From Mesorhizobium sp. (GTDB lineage: Bacteria; Pseudomonadota; Alphaproteobacteria; Rhizobiales; Rhizobiaceae): DNA of 64,000 nucleotides. Positions 8,092-15,408 of this stretch are shown one piece after another. Within the stretch, counting starts at the first letter, position 1. The number at the start of each line of letters is the position of its first letter. Both the position numbers and the translations under genes were made by a program. Under the pieces are notes generated by a model. It was not told where the DNA came from and made no database searches. It saw nothing but the letters and a program-made list of their open reading frames with translations. The DNA is taken from NCBI GenBank assembly GCA_004020875.1, contig SAPZ01000015.1, positions 1 to 64,000 of the forward strand, written 5' to 3'.

Positions 8092-9093
8092 TCACGTCAC
8101 GATGAAGCCATGCGCGAACGGATCGCGGTCGTCGATGAAGATGGTGTTGAGCCCGGTCATCCGTGCCCAGCCACCGATCGAGGGAATGATCGCCGGCTTG
8201 CCCGCCACGCTGACCTCTTTTTCGACCCTGCCCTTGAACAGCGAGCCGATGATCGATTCGTGGACAAAACTGTTGCCTTCCTTGAGCTTGCCCTTGGCAT
8301 GAAGCTGCGCCATGCGCGCCGAGGTACCGGTGCCGCAGGGCGAGCGGTCGATCGCCTTGTCGCCATAGAAGACGGCGTTGCGCGCATCGGCCTCCGCGTT
8401 CCTCGGCTTGCCCGTCCACAGCATGTGCGAGAGCCGGTTGATGCCGGGATTCTCCGGATGCACGAAGGAATATTTCTCGTTGAGGCGCTGGCGCACGACC
8501 GGGCTCCAGGCGATGAGGTCGCCCGCCGTATAGTCGGCCATGTCCCGGTAGTTCTTCTGCGGCTCGACGATGGCGTAGAAATTGCCGCCATAGGCGACGT
8601 CGACGCTGATCTGGCCGAGCACCGGACACTCGACGGTGAGGCCTTCGGCATAGAGGAAGGACGGCACATTGGTGATGCGCACCTCCTCGACATATTCGCC
8701 AACCTGCTTGTACTCGGCAATGACGAGGCCGGCCGGCGTATCGAGCCTGAGCACGCCCGGCGTCTTCGGCTTCACCAGCCCGTGCTCGATCGCCATGGTA
8801 ACCGTGCCGATGGTGCCGTGACCGCACATCGGCAGGCAGCCCGATGTCTCGATGAACAGGATTGCGATGTCGCAATCCTCGCGCGTCGGCGGATAGAGGA
8901 TCGAGCCCGACATCACGTCATGGCCGCGCGGCTCGAACATCAGGCCGGTGCGGATCCAGTCATATTCGGCGAGGAAATGCGCCCGCCGCTCCATCATCGT
9001 CGAGCCCTCGAGCAACGGCCCGCCGCCGGCGACAAGACGCACCGGATTGCCGCAGGTGTGGCCGTCGATGCAGAAGAAGGATTTCTTGGCCAT
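8092..9093 (-). CDS. lhpA: 4-hydroxyproline epimerase (proline racemase family)
   Basis: A 333-residue proline racemase-family enzyme. Both catalytic cysteines are present: Cys90 in MCGHGTIG and Cys253 in DRSPCGTGTSA. This pair marks a true racemase/epimerase, because the related hydroxyproline dehydratases have Thr in place of the second Cys. It inverts C2 of trans-4-hydroxy-L-proline to give cis-4-hydroxy-D-proline in the cytoplasm, the first step of bacterial hydroxyproline degradation. It lies 16 bases after an FAD-dependent D-amino acid oxidoreductase and in the same operon as a DHDPS-family enzyme, exactly the next two pathway steps. In Sinorhizobium the orthologue is called HypRE. Confidence 0.92.
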   Translation of the reverse strand: MAKKSFFCIDGHTCGNPVRLVAGGGPLLEGSTMMERRAHFLAEYDWIRTGLMFEPRGHDVMSGSILYPPTREDCDIAILFIETSGCLPMCGHGTIGTVTMAIEHGLVKPKTPGVLRLDTPAGLVIAEYKQVGEYVEEVRITNVPSFLYAEGLTVECPVLGQISVDVAYGGNFYAIVEPQKNYRDMADYTAGDLIAWSPVVRQRLNEKYSFVHPENPGINRLSHMLWTGKPRNAEADARNAVFYGDKAIDRSPCGTGTSARMAQLHAKGKLKEGNSFVHESIIGSLFKGRVEKEVSVAGKPAIIPSIGGWARMTGLNTIFIDDRDPFAHGFIVT

Positions 9094-9109
9094 GGACTGT
9101 TCCTGACTT

Positions 9110-10417
9110 TCAGAACCGTTGCGCGCGGAACGGGGTGAGATCGAGCGGCGGAGTCTGCCCGAGAACGAGATCGCGGATCAAGCGGCCGGTCGCGGCCGAT
9201 TGGGTCAGGCCAAGATGGCCGTGGCCGAAAGCGTAATAGGCATTTGGCGCGCGCGCTGCGCCGATCACCGGCAGCGAATCCGGCAGCGACGGGCGATAGC
9301 CCATCCACTCGCGGCCGCCTGACGGGTCGAGCCCCGGCAGGAAACGTTTTGCTTTTTCCAGCATGGCCCTGGATCGCGCGAAATTTGGCGGCCGCTCGAT
9401 GCCGCCCAGCTCGACGGCGCCGCCCACGCGCAGGCCCGTTTCCAGTGGCGTGATGACGAAGCCATGTCCCGAGAAGATCAGCTGCCGCTTCACGTCGAAG
9501 GCCGACGCCGGCAGCGTCGTGTTGTAGCCGCGCTCGGTTTCGAGCGGGATGCGGTCGCCGAGGTTCTTCGCCAGGAGATGCGACCAGGCTCCGGCGGCGA
9601 TCACAAGCTTGCTTGCCTTTCGCCGTGTGCCATCGGCCAGCACGATCGTCGCACCGTTCGCGCCCGCCTCCACGCGTTCGACCTGCGCATGCTCGAAACG
9701 GGCGCCGAGTTTTTCCGCATAGGCCCAGACCGCCTTACCGAGCAGTTTGGGGTCGGCGACCGTCTTCCAGCCCGGCACGAAGGTGCCCTTGACGAAGCGC
9801 GGCGAAAGACCTGGTTGAAGCGCGGCCATCTCTTCGCTCTCGACATGGCGGAAGCCGATGCCGAACCGCTGGCGCTCGGCCCAGCCCGGCAGCGAGGCGC
9901 GGAATTCCGCCTCGCTCTCGTAGAATTCCAGCGAGCCGTCCTCGCGCAGCATCGGCCGCGTGCCGGAGCGATCGAGCAGGCCCAGCCATTCGGCCTCGGC
10001 GAGCTTCATCATGCCGGCCTGCGTTGCCAGGCTCGCCTCGTAATGCTTCGCCGCGCCCGCCCGCCAGAAGCGGATCAGCCAGGGCAGTAGTTTCGGCAGA
10101 TAGGCCGGCGGAATGGCCAACGGCCCGAGCGGATCGGCGAGCCATTTCGGCAATTGCCGGATCATCCCCTTATGCGCCAGCGGCAGCACATCGGAGAAGG
10201 CGAAGGCGGCTGCGTTGCCGGAGCTCGTCTCCTCGCAGACGCCGGTACGGTCGAAGACGGTGACGCTGCGCCCCGCCTCCGAGAGCAGGGCCGCCGCGCA
10301 GATGCCGATGATGCCGCCACCGATGATGGCGATGTCTTCACCTTCTCCCCGTTGGCGGGAAGAAGGTGCCCGAAGGGCGGATGATGGGCGGCGCCCCTCC
10401 TCGGAATTTCCCGGCAC
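9110..10417 (-). CDS. cis-4-hydroxy-D-proline oxidase/dehydrogenase (DadA-like FAD enzyme)
   Basis: A DAO-family flavoprotein with the dinucleotide-binding motif IAIIGGGIIGICAA at residues about 29-42, and MGYRPSLPDSLPVIG near the C-terminus as in DadA-type D-amino acid dehydrogenases. Position between the epimerase and the DHDPS-family deaminase identifies the likely reaction: cis-4-hydroxy-D-proline to pyrroline-4-hydroxy-2-carboxylate. Family members normally begin directly with the FAD motif. Here the frame has no ATG, and the only usable start is a GTG at 10417, after GAGG. This adds about 27 residues (PSSALRAPSSRQRGEG...) encoded by a palindromic intergenic repeat. The true start is therefore uncertain. 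The symbols lhpB and hypO are used for related enzymes. Confidence 0.85.
   Translation of the reverse strand: MPGNSEEGRRPSSALRAPSSRQRGEGEDIAIIGGGIIGICAAALLSEAGRSVTVFDRTGVCEETSSGNAAAFAFSDVLPLAHKGMIRQLPKWLADPLGPLAIPPAYLPKLLPWLIRFWRAGAAKHYEASLATQAGMMKLAEAEWLGLLDRSGTRPMLREDGSLEFYESEAEFRASLPGWAERQRFGIGFRHVESEEMAALQPGLSPRFVKGTFVPGWKTVADPKLLGKAVWAYAEKLGARFEHAQVERVEAGANGATIVLADGTRRKASKLVIAAGAWSHLLAKNLGDRIPLETERGYNTTLPASAFDVKRQLIFSGHGFVITPLETGLRVGGAVELGGIERPPNFARSRAMLEKAKRFLPGLDPSGGREWMGYRPSLPDSLPVIGAARAPNAYYAFGHGHLGLTQSAATGRLIRDLVLGQTPPLDLTPFRAQRF
10338..10396. repeat. RIME-like palindromic repeat overlapping the 5' end of the oxidase gene
   Basis: CCTTCTCCCCGTTGGCGGGA is followed by AGAAGGTGCCCGAAGGGCGG and GATGATGGGCGGCGCCCC. 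The inverted CCTTCT/AGAAGG and CGCCCTTCGGGC-type arms match the style of the intergenic mosaic elements common in rhizobia. It lies inside the open frame and encodes the N-terminal extension of the downstream oxidoreductase. Confidence 0.6.
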
Positions 10418-10431
10418 GCGAATGCTACCTC

Positions 10432-11367
10432 TTATTCGGCCGCCACCAATCTTTCCGACGACCGAGAAGACGTCTGGAGCGGCGGCAGCGTCGGCCGCAT
10501 CGCCAGCGCGTCCCGGACGATCTTCTCGACCGCCTTGCGGCGTTCGCCGGAGAGCGGCTGGCGCGGCATGCGCACCCGGTCATTCGTACCGATCGCCAGC
10601 ACTTCGGCAAGCTTGATGTTTTGGACCAGATAGGTCGAGACATCGAGGTCGAGCAAGGGCCGGAACCAGCGGTAGATCGCCAGCGCCTCATCGCGGCGAC
10701 CCTGCCGCATCAGCTGGTAGATCGCGACGGTCTCGCGCGGGAAGGCGGTGACGAGGCCGGCGACCCAGCCGGTGGCGCCGACCGACAGCGCCTCGAAGGC
10801 GAGATTGTCGACGCCGGTGAAGAGGTCGTAGCGGTCGCCGAAGCGGTTGATGATCTCGGTCGAGCGGCGGATGTCGTCAGAGGATTCCTTGATGGCGACG
10901 AAGCGTTTGTCGGCCGCCAGTTCCTCCATCAGATCGACGGTGACGTCGACGCGATAGGCGAGCCGGTTGGAGTAGATCATCACCGGCAGGTCGCCCGCCT
11001 CAGCGACCGCCCGAAGGGCGCCGACCGTTTCTTGCGGATTGGTGTGATAGATCGGGCTCGGCACCACCATCAGACCGTCGGCGCCTTCCTTGGCGGCGCG
11101 GCGCGCGATGCTCGCCGCCTCGCGGGTGGCGGGCTCGTTGACGGTCAAAAGCACCGGCTTCTTGCCGGCGACTTTCTGCGCCCTCTTCAGCACCTCGATC
11201 TTCTCGTCAGGCGCCAGCATGGGGCCTTCGCCCAGCGATCCGCACACGATGATGCCGTCGCAGCCGGCCTCCATCTGCAGCCCGTAGCAGCGCTCCATCT
11301 CGGCATGGTCGAGGCGGTCGTCGGCGGTGAATTTGGTCGTGACTGCTGGGAAAACTCCGGTCCACAT
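10432..11367 (-). CDS. DHDPS-family pyrroline-4-hydroxy-2-carboxylate deaminase
   Basis: A 311-residue (beta/alpha)8 enzyme of the DapA/NAL superfamily. The Schiff-base lysine is Lys160 in FVAIKES and the partner Tyr132 is in IYSN. The substrate loop reads GSLGEGP where DapA has GTTGE, so it is not a true dihydrodipicolinate synthase. Lying beside the hydroxyproline epimerase and D-hydroxyproline oxidase genes, it should dehydrate and deaminate pyrroline-4-hydroxy-2-carboxylate to alpha-ketoglutarate semialdehyde (HypD/LhpC). It is the first gene of the minus-strand operon, and its start lies beside the TGATATATCA operator at 11382-11391. The last residues (TSSRSSERLVAAE) are poorly conserved in character. 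Confidence 0.85.
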   Translation of the reverse strand: MWTGVFPAVTTKFTADDRLDHAEMERCYGLQMEAGCDGIIVCGSLGEGPMLAPDEKIEVLKRAQKVAGKKPVLLTVNEPATREAASIARRAAKEGADGLMVVPSPIYHTNPQETVGALRAVAEAGDLPVMIYSNRLAYRVDVTVDLMEELAADKRFVAIKESSDDIRRSTEIINRFGDRYDLFTGVDNLAFEALSVGATGWVAGLVTAFPRETVAIYQLMRQGRRDEALAIYRWFRPLLDLDVSTYLVQNIKLAEVLAIGTNDRVRMPRQPLSGERRKAVEKIVRDALAMRPTLPPLQTSSRSSERLVAAE

Positions 11368-11381
11368 GGTTCTTTCTCCTC

Positions 11382-11391
11382 TGATATATCA
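11382..11391. promoter_or_regulatory. GntR operator half of the hydroxyproline promoter region
   Basis: TGATATATCA is a perfect 10-bp palindrome 15 bases upstream of the deaminase start. It repeats the core of the larger palindrome at 11437-11457 on the regulator side, so one regulator could bind both. Confidence 0.6.
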
Positions 11392-11436
11392 GGCGTATAT
11401 CTATTAAGAATTGGCGTGTCAACGCTGAATCCGCTA

Positions 11437-11457
11437 TGATATATGAAAAATATATCA
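11437..11457. promoter_or_regulatory. operator palindrome in front of the GntR regulator
   Basis: TGATATAT-GAAAA-ATATATCA is an 8-bp perfect inverted repeat with a 5-base spacer. It ends just before the AGGAG ribosome site of the GntR gene, so binding would block its own expression. The spacing and AT-rich arms suit a FadR-type GntR dimer. Confidence 0.65.
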
Positions 11458-11468
11458 GGAGCCTGCTT

Positions 11469-12140
11469 TTGATCTCCCCGCTGATATCCGCTGATACGAA
11501 TGCCGCTTTCGAGCCGGCCGCGACCAAGGCCTATCGCGCGCTGGAGCACATGATCGTCACGCTCGAGCTGGCGCCATCGAGCTTCGTCACGGAAGGCGCC
11601 CTGATCGATCGCCTAAGTCTCGGACGCACCCCTGTGCGCGAGGCAATCCAGAGGCTGGCCTGGGAGGGACTTCTCGACATCAGGCCCCGCGCCGGCATCG
11701 CGGTCGCGCCGCTTCACGCCGGCGACTGGCTGCGGGTCCTCGATGCCAGGCGCGGCATCGAGGTCGTGCTCGCGCGCTCGGCCGCCCGCTTCGTCACCCG
11801 CGAGGCCGCCGACCTGTTTCACGAGGCGGCTTTGGCCATGCAGAAGGCGGTGATCTCGAGCAACGTGCTTGCCTTCATCCAGGCCGACAAGGCGCTCGAT
11901 GAGGCGCTGGCCATCGCCGCTGACAACCCCTTCGCGGCGCGTGTCGCCGCCCCCCTGCAGAGCCACAGCCGCCGCTTCTGGTTCCGCTATAAAGCCGACA
12001 CCGGCCTCGCCGAATCAGCCGAGCATCATGTCGCGCTGATCCGTTCCATCCTCGACGGCGACGAGGAAGGCGCCGCCAAAGACGCCAAGAAATTGATCGC
12101 GCTGCTGCGCTCCCACGCCGAGGTGGCCGCGATGCGGTAA
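11469..12140 (+). CDS. GntR-family regulator (FadR subfamily) of hydroxyproline catabolism
   Basis: The TTG at 11469 follows AGGAG at good spacing and gives 223 residues. An ATG at 11436 in the same frame lies within the operator palindrome and has no ribosome site, so I reject it. The N-terminal winged helix includes LSLGRTPVREAIQRLAWEGLLDIRPRAGIAV, the GntR recognition-helix signature. The C-terminal part is an FCD effector domain with HEAALAMQKAV, FIQADKALDEALAIAA and a metal-site His in AEHHVALIRSILDGD. It is divergent from the deaminase/oxidase/epimerase operon, 101 bases away, with matching palindromes between. It is probably a repressor released by a pathway intermediate, like S. meliloti HypR. 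Confidence 0.9.
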   Translation: MISPLISADTNAAFEPAATKAYRALEHMIVTLELAPSSFVTEGALIDRLSLGRTPVREAIQRLAWEGLLDIRPRAGIAVAPLHAGDWLRVLDARRGIEVVLARSAARFVTREAADLFHEAALAMQKAVISSNVLAFIQADKALDEALAIAADNPFAARVAAPLQSHSRRFWFRYKADTGLAESAEHHVALIRSILDGDEEGAAKDAKKLIALLRSHAEVAAMR

Positions 12141-12192
12141 GTCCACTCCAGGCGATGACTTCCTAGCGCGCTGTCTGATATCTCCGGATGGC

Positions 12193-12495
12193 TCAAGCGC
12201 CCGGCATCGCCGCGGTAATTGACCGGCTGTCCCAGCCTTCGCCGACCGAAAGCACACAGCTCTGGCCTTTGGTGTCGGAGGCCAGCACCGTCCAGCTGCC
12301 CTGATCGGAGACGAAGATCTCGAGCACGACGTTCGGATTGATCAGCCCGCGCCCGGCCTCGCTTTCGTGGAATTTGTCTCCGAGCGCTTTGATGATGTCC
12401 GCGCGCGGCGCGCATTGCGCCGCCGCGCTTGCCGGGGCGGCTCCAAGGGTGATCGCCGCCGCCGCCAACAGTGTCGCCACAACAAATCGTGTCAT
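12193..12495 (-). CDS. small secreted protein of unknown function
   Basis: The ATG at 12495 follows AGGAGGTG and gives 100 residues; an upstream extension to 12558 lacks a ribosome site. Residues 1-24 (MTRFVVATLLAAAA... ending PASA-AA) are a clear signal peptide, so the protein is periplasmic or outer-membrane-exposed. The mature part has two cysteines (AQCAPR and GQSCVLSV), which could form a disulfide, and the segment DQGSWTVLASDTKGQSC. I recognise small Rhizobiales proteins of this type but no assigned function. It is convergent with the GntR gene and does not seem part of the hydroxyproline operon. Confidence 0.75.
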   Translation of the reverse strand: MTRFVVATLLAAAAITLGAAPASAAAQCAPRADIIKALGDKFHESEAGRGLINPNVVLEIFVSDQGSWTVLASDTKGQSCVLSVGEGWDSRSITAAMPGA

Positions 12496-12711
12496 CTGAC
12501 ACCTCCTCGCGCCAGACGAGAACCCCGGCTTGAACCGGCGCTGTTCGGTTGCCTGCACGAATGGCAGGAATACAGCCTAAGGCGGATACCGGTCTGTTGG
12601 TTCCATCACACGGCGATGGAATTTTAGAAGATGCGGATACGCACTCGACCTGCCGTTCTTGAAATGCACCTGGGGTTGGACACGGAACCGACAAGTGAGA
12701 GGCCGACGCAG

Positions 12712-12747
12712 CATAAAAAGAAAGCGCGGTTGGCGCCCGCGCTTTCT
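12712..12747 (-). terminator. rho-independent terminator downstream of mmsA
   Basis: An 11-bp perfect stem (AGAAAGCGCGG at 12719-12729 with its complement at 12737-12747) and a 7-base loop are followed on the minus strand by TTTTTATGC. It lies next to the outer copy of the duplicated mmsA 3' end. Confidence 0.88.
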
Positions 12748-12765
12748 CAATGCCGGTCCGGAGAT

Positions 12766-12816
12766 GTCCGGCTAGTTCATCGTCGGAATGACGAATTCCG
12801 CGCCATCCTTGATGCC
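12766..12816. repeat. 51-bp direct repeat, outer copy (duplicated mmsA 3' end)
   Basis: Identical over 51 bases to 12863-12913, which holds the mmsA stop and last coding positions. In the mmsA frame it still reads GIKDGAEFVIPTMN and stop. The two copies are offset by 97 bases. Confidence 0.95.
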
Positions 12817-12862
12817 TGCCGCGCGCCCGCAGCCGAAGGCGAGGACGCGCAAACAGGAAACC

Positions 12863-12913
12863 GTCCGGCTAGTTCATCGTCGGAATGACGAATTCCGCGC
12901 CATCCTTGATGCC
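12863..12913. repeat. 51-bp direct repeat, inner copy (functional mmsA 3' end)
   Basis: This copy carries the mmsA stop codon at 12869-12871. The identical partner at 12766-12816 lies 46 bases beyond its end, next to the terminator. Confidence 0.95.
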
Positions 12914-14365
12914 GGACGGCCAGCGCGAGGTGACCGTCTTGGTCTTGGTGTAGAAGCGGAACGCGTCCGGGCCGTGCTGGTTGAGGTCGCCGAAGGACGA
13001 CGCCTTCCAGCCGCCGAAGGTGTAATAGGCGATCGGAACCGGGATCGGCACGTTGACGCCGACCATGCCGACCTGAACACGGCTGGCGAAGTCACGCGCC
13101 GCGTCGCCGTCGCGGGTGAAGATGGCGACGCCGTTGCCCATTTCGTGATCATTGGCGAGCTTGATGGCATCCTCGTAGCGCGGCGCGCGCACCACCGAGA
13201 GCACCGGCCCGAAGATTTCTTCCTTGTAGATGCGCATGTCGGCGGTGACGTTGTCGAACAGGCAGCCGCCCATATAGTAGCCGTTCTCATACCCCTGCAT
13301 CTTGAAGCCGCGGCCGTCGACGACGAGCTTGGCGCCTTCCTTGACGCCGATATCGACGTAACCCTTCACGCGCTCCAGCGCCTGTGCCGTCACCAGCGGG
13401 CCGAAGTCGGCGGAAGAATCCGTCGACGGGCCGACCTTCAGGCTTTCCACACGCGGCACCAGCTTTTCCATCAGCCGGTTGGCGGTTTCGTTGCCGACCG
13501 GGACCGCTACCGAGATCGCCATGCAGCGTTCGCCGGCCGAGCCGTAGCCAGCGCCGATGAGGGCATCGACTGTCTGGTCCATGTCGGCGTCGGGCATGAT
13601 GATCATGTGGTTCTTGGCACCGCCGAAGCACTGCACACGCTTGCCCGATGCCGTGCCGCGCGAATAGATGTAGTGCGCGATCGGCGTCGAGCCGACGAAG
13701 CCGATGGCCTTGATGTCCGGATCGTCGAGGATGGCGTCGACCACTTCCTTGTCGCCGTTGACGACGTTGAGGATACCGGCTGGAAGGCCGGCCTCGATGA
13801 AGAGCTCGGCGATGCGGATCGGCACGCCCGGATCGCGTTCCGAGGGCTTCAGGACGAAGGCGTTGCCGCAGGCGATGGCCGGGGCGATCTTCCACAGCGG
13901 GATCATGGCCGGGAAGTTGAACGGGGTGATGCCGGCGACGACGCCGAGCGGCTGGCGCATCGAATAGACATCGATACCGGGGCCGGCGCCGTCGGTGAAC
14001 TCGCCCTTCATCATATGTGGCGCGCCGATGCAGACCTCGACCACTTCAAGGCCGCGCTGGATGTCGCCGCGCGCATCGGCGATGGTCTTGCCGTGCTCGC
14101 GCGCCAGGATGTCGGCCAGCTCGTCATAGTCGCGCTGGACCAGTTCGAGGAACTTCATCAGCACGCGCACGCGGCGCTGCGGGTTGGTGGCTGCCCATTT
14201 CGGCTGCGCGGCCTTGGCGTTCTCGACCGCGGCGCGCAGTTCCGCCTGCGAGGCGAGCGCCACCGTGCCGCGCACGGAGCCGTCCATCGGCTGCATCACA
14301 TCCTGCTTGCGCCCGCTGGTGCCGGCGACGCGCTTGCCGCCGATGAAATGACCGTATTCGATCAT
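12869..14365 (-). CDS. mmsA: methylmalonate-semialdehyde dehydrogenase (CoA-acylating)
   Basis: The ATG at 14365 (MIEYGHFIGGKRVAG) gives 498 residues, the normal MmsA length. ALDH-superfamily landmarks are ITPFNFPAMIPLWKIAPA, KPSERDP, GFVGSTPIAHYIYSRG and the catalytic Cys281 in GSAGERCMA. The paired FGGAKNHMIIMPDAD motif is characteristic of MmsA/IolA. It converts methylmalonate semialdehyde (valine) or malonate semialdehyde (inositol, beta-alanine) to propionyl- or acetyl-CoA plus CO2. No general-base Glu of the hydrolytic ALDHs is evident, as expected for CoA-dependent members. It is divergent from a LysR gene. The last 45 bp of coding sequence are duplicated downstream. Confidence 0.95.
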   Translation of the reverse strand: MIEYGHFIGGKRVAGTSGRKQDVMQPMDGSVRGTVALASQAELRAAVENAKAAQPKWAATNPQRRVRVLMKFLELVQRDYDELADILAREHGKTIADARGDIQRGLEVVEVCIGAPHMMKGEFTDGAGPGIDVYSMRQPLGVVAGITPFNFPAMIPLWKIAPAIACGNAFVLKPSERDPGVPIRIAELFIEAGLPAGILNVVNGDKEVVDAILDDPDIKAIGFVGSTPIAHYIYSRGTASGKRVQCFGGAKNHMIIMPDADMDQTVDALIGAGYGSAGERCMAISVAVPVGNETANRLMEKLVPRVESLKVGPSTDSSADFGPLVTAQALERVKGYVDIGVKEGAKLVVDGRGFKMQGYENGYYMGGCLFDNVTADMRIYKEEIFGPVLSVVRAPRYEDAIKLANDHEMGNGVAIFTRDGDAARDFASRVQVGMVGVNVPIPVPIAYYTFGGWKASSFGDLNQHGPDAFRFYTKTKTVTSRWPSGIKDGAEFVIPTMN

Positions 14366-14526
14366 GTTTCTCTCCCTGATCTTGGTGATGATGCCATTGT
14401 CCGCCTTTGTGGCGGCGATGGCAACGCGAGCCAAAACGCAACCGTTGTGCGGAAAATAGACAGCAACAGCGGAGTGTGCATTAATTGTCGCAAATGGCAG
14501 GTGCGCCTGTCGCCGGGGGATTTCCT

Positions 14527-15408
14527 ATGAACTGGGATGACGTCCGCATCTTCCTCGCCGTGGCGCGTGCCGGCCAGATCCTCGGCGCGGCCAAGCGCCT
14601 GGAGCTCAACCACGCGACCGTCTCTCGCCGCATCGCCGCGCTCGAGGAGGCGCTGCGCACAAAGCTCTTCCGCCGTCTGACCACCGGCAGCGAGTTGACG
14701 CCGGCCGGCGAGCGCTTCCTAGACATCGCCGAGCGCATGGAAGGCGATATGATCGCCGCGCGCGCGACCATTGCCGGCGAGGGCGACGATGTTTCGGGAA
14801 CCGTTCGCATCGGCGCGCCCGACGGATTTGGCGTCGCCTTCCTGGCAAAGCGCCTGGGTGAGATCACCGCGCTTCACCGCGAGCTCACCATCCAGCTGGT
14901 GCCGGTGCCGCGCTCCTTCTCGCTGTCCAGGCGCGAAGCCGATATCGCGATCACCGTCGAACGGCCGACTGAAGGCCGGCTGGTGGCGGGCAAGCTGGTC
15001 GACTATACGCTCGGCCTCTTCGCGTCCCGCGCCTATGCGGAGGCCAACGGCCTGCCCAGAACGCCGGCGGAACTCTCCCGGCACACCCTGATTGGCTATG
15101 TGCCGGACCTCATCGTCAGCCCCTCGCTCGACTATGCCGCCGAGTTCAGCCCCGAATGGCGCACCAGCTTCGCGATCTCCTCGGCGCTGGGCCAGGCCGA
15201 AGCGGTGCGCTCCGGAGCCGGGATCGGCATCCTGCACACTTTCGTCGCCCGTTCGATGCCGGAGCTGGTGCCGGTCGACATCGTCGCGCCCATCCGGCGC
15301 GCCTACTGGCTGGTCTATCACGAATCGGTGCGGCCGCTGCGCCGCGTCCAGCTGGTCGCCAACTTCATCACCAAGGCGGTGGAGCGGGAACGCGGTCTTT
15401 TCGTCTAA
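14527..15408 (+). CDS. LysR-family transcriptional regulator
   Basis: The ATG at 14527 (MNWDDVRIFLAVARAG) follows a GGGGGA ribosome site; an upstream in-frame ATG at 14485 is not needed. The 293-residue product has the LTTR helix-turn-helix (ILGAAKRLELNHATVSRRIAALEEALRTKLFRR) and an effector domain beginning GTVRIGAPDGFGVAFLAKRL. This belongs to the group often seen beside mmsA in rhizobia, and the 161-base divergent gap suggests it controls mmsA and itself. Its stop overlaps the stop of the convergent neighbour by 4 bases. Confidence 0.92.
   Translation: MNWDDVRIFLAVARAGQILGAAKRLELNHATVSRRIAALEEALRTKLFRRLTTGSELTPAGERFLDIAERMEGDMIAARATIAGEGDDVSGTVRIGAPDGFGVAFLAKRLGEITALHRELTIQLVPVPRSFSLSRREADIAITVERPTEGRLVAGKLVDYTLGLFASRAYAEANGLPRTPAELSRHTLIGYVPDLIVSPSLDYAAEFSPEWRTSFAISSALGQAEAVRSGAGIGILHTFVARSMPELVPVDIVAPIRRAYWLVYHESVRPLRRVQLVANFITKAVERERGLFV

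Larger units (their letters stand above)
12496..12868. other. 373-bp gap between the secreted-protein gene and mmsA
   Basis: No gene is supported. It contains the promoter region of the secreted protein (12496-12560), the mmsA terminator (12712-12747), and a 51-bp copy of the mmsA 3' end (12766-12816) followed by 46 bp of unique sequence. Confidence 0.7.

Noticed and set aside
10432..11367. dapA (dihydrodipicolinate synthase)
   Set aside because: The substrate loop is GSLGEGP, not GTTGE, and the gene sits between hydroxyproline genes and their GntR regulator.
12869..14365. mmsA as the missing alpha-ketoglutarate semialdehyde dehydrogenase of the hydroxyproline pathway
   Set aside because: Motifs and length are those of CoA-acylating MmsA, it has its own LysR neighbour, and it lies outside the hydroxyproline operon.
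12788..14530. 580-codon plus-strand open frame
   Set aside because: Antisense of mmsA; it also runs through both copies of the 51-bp repeat and lacks protein features.
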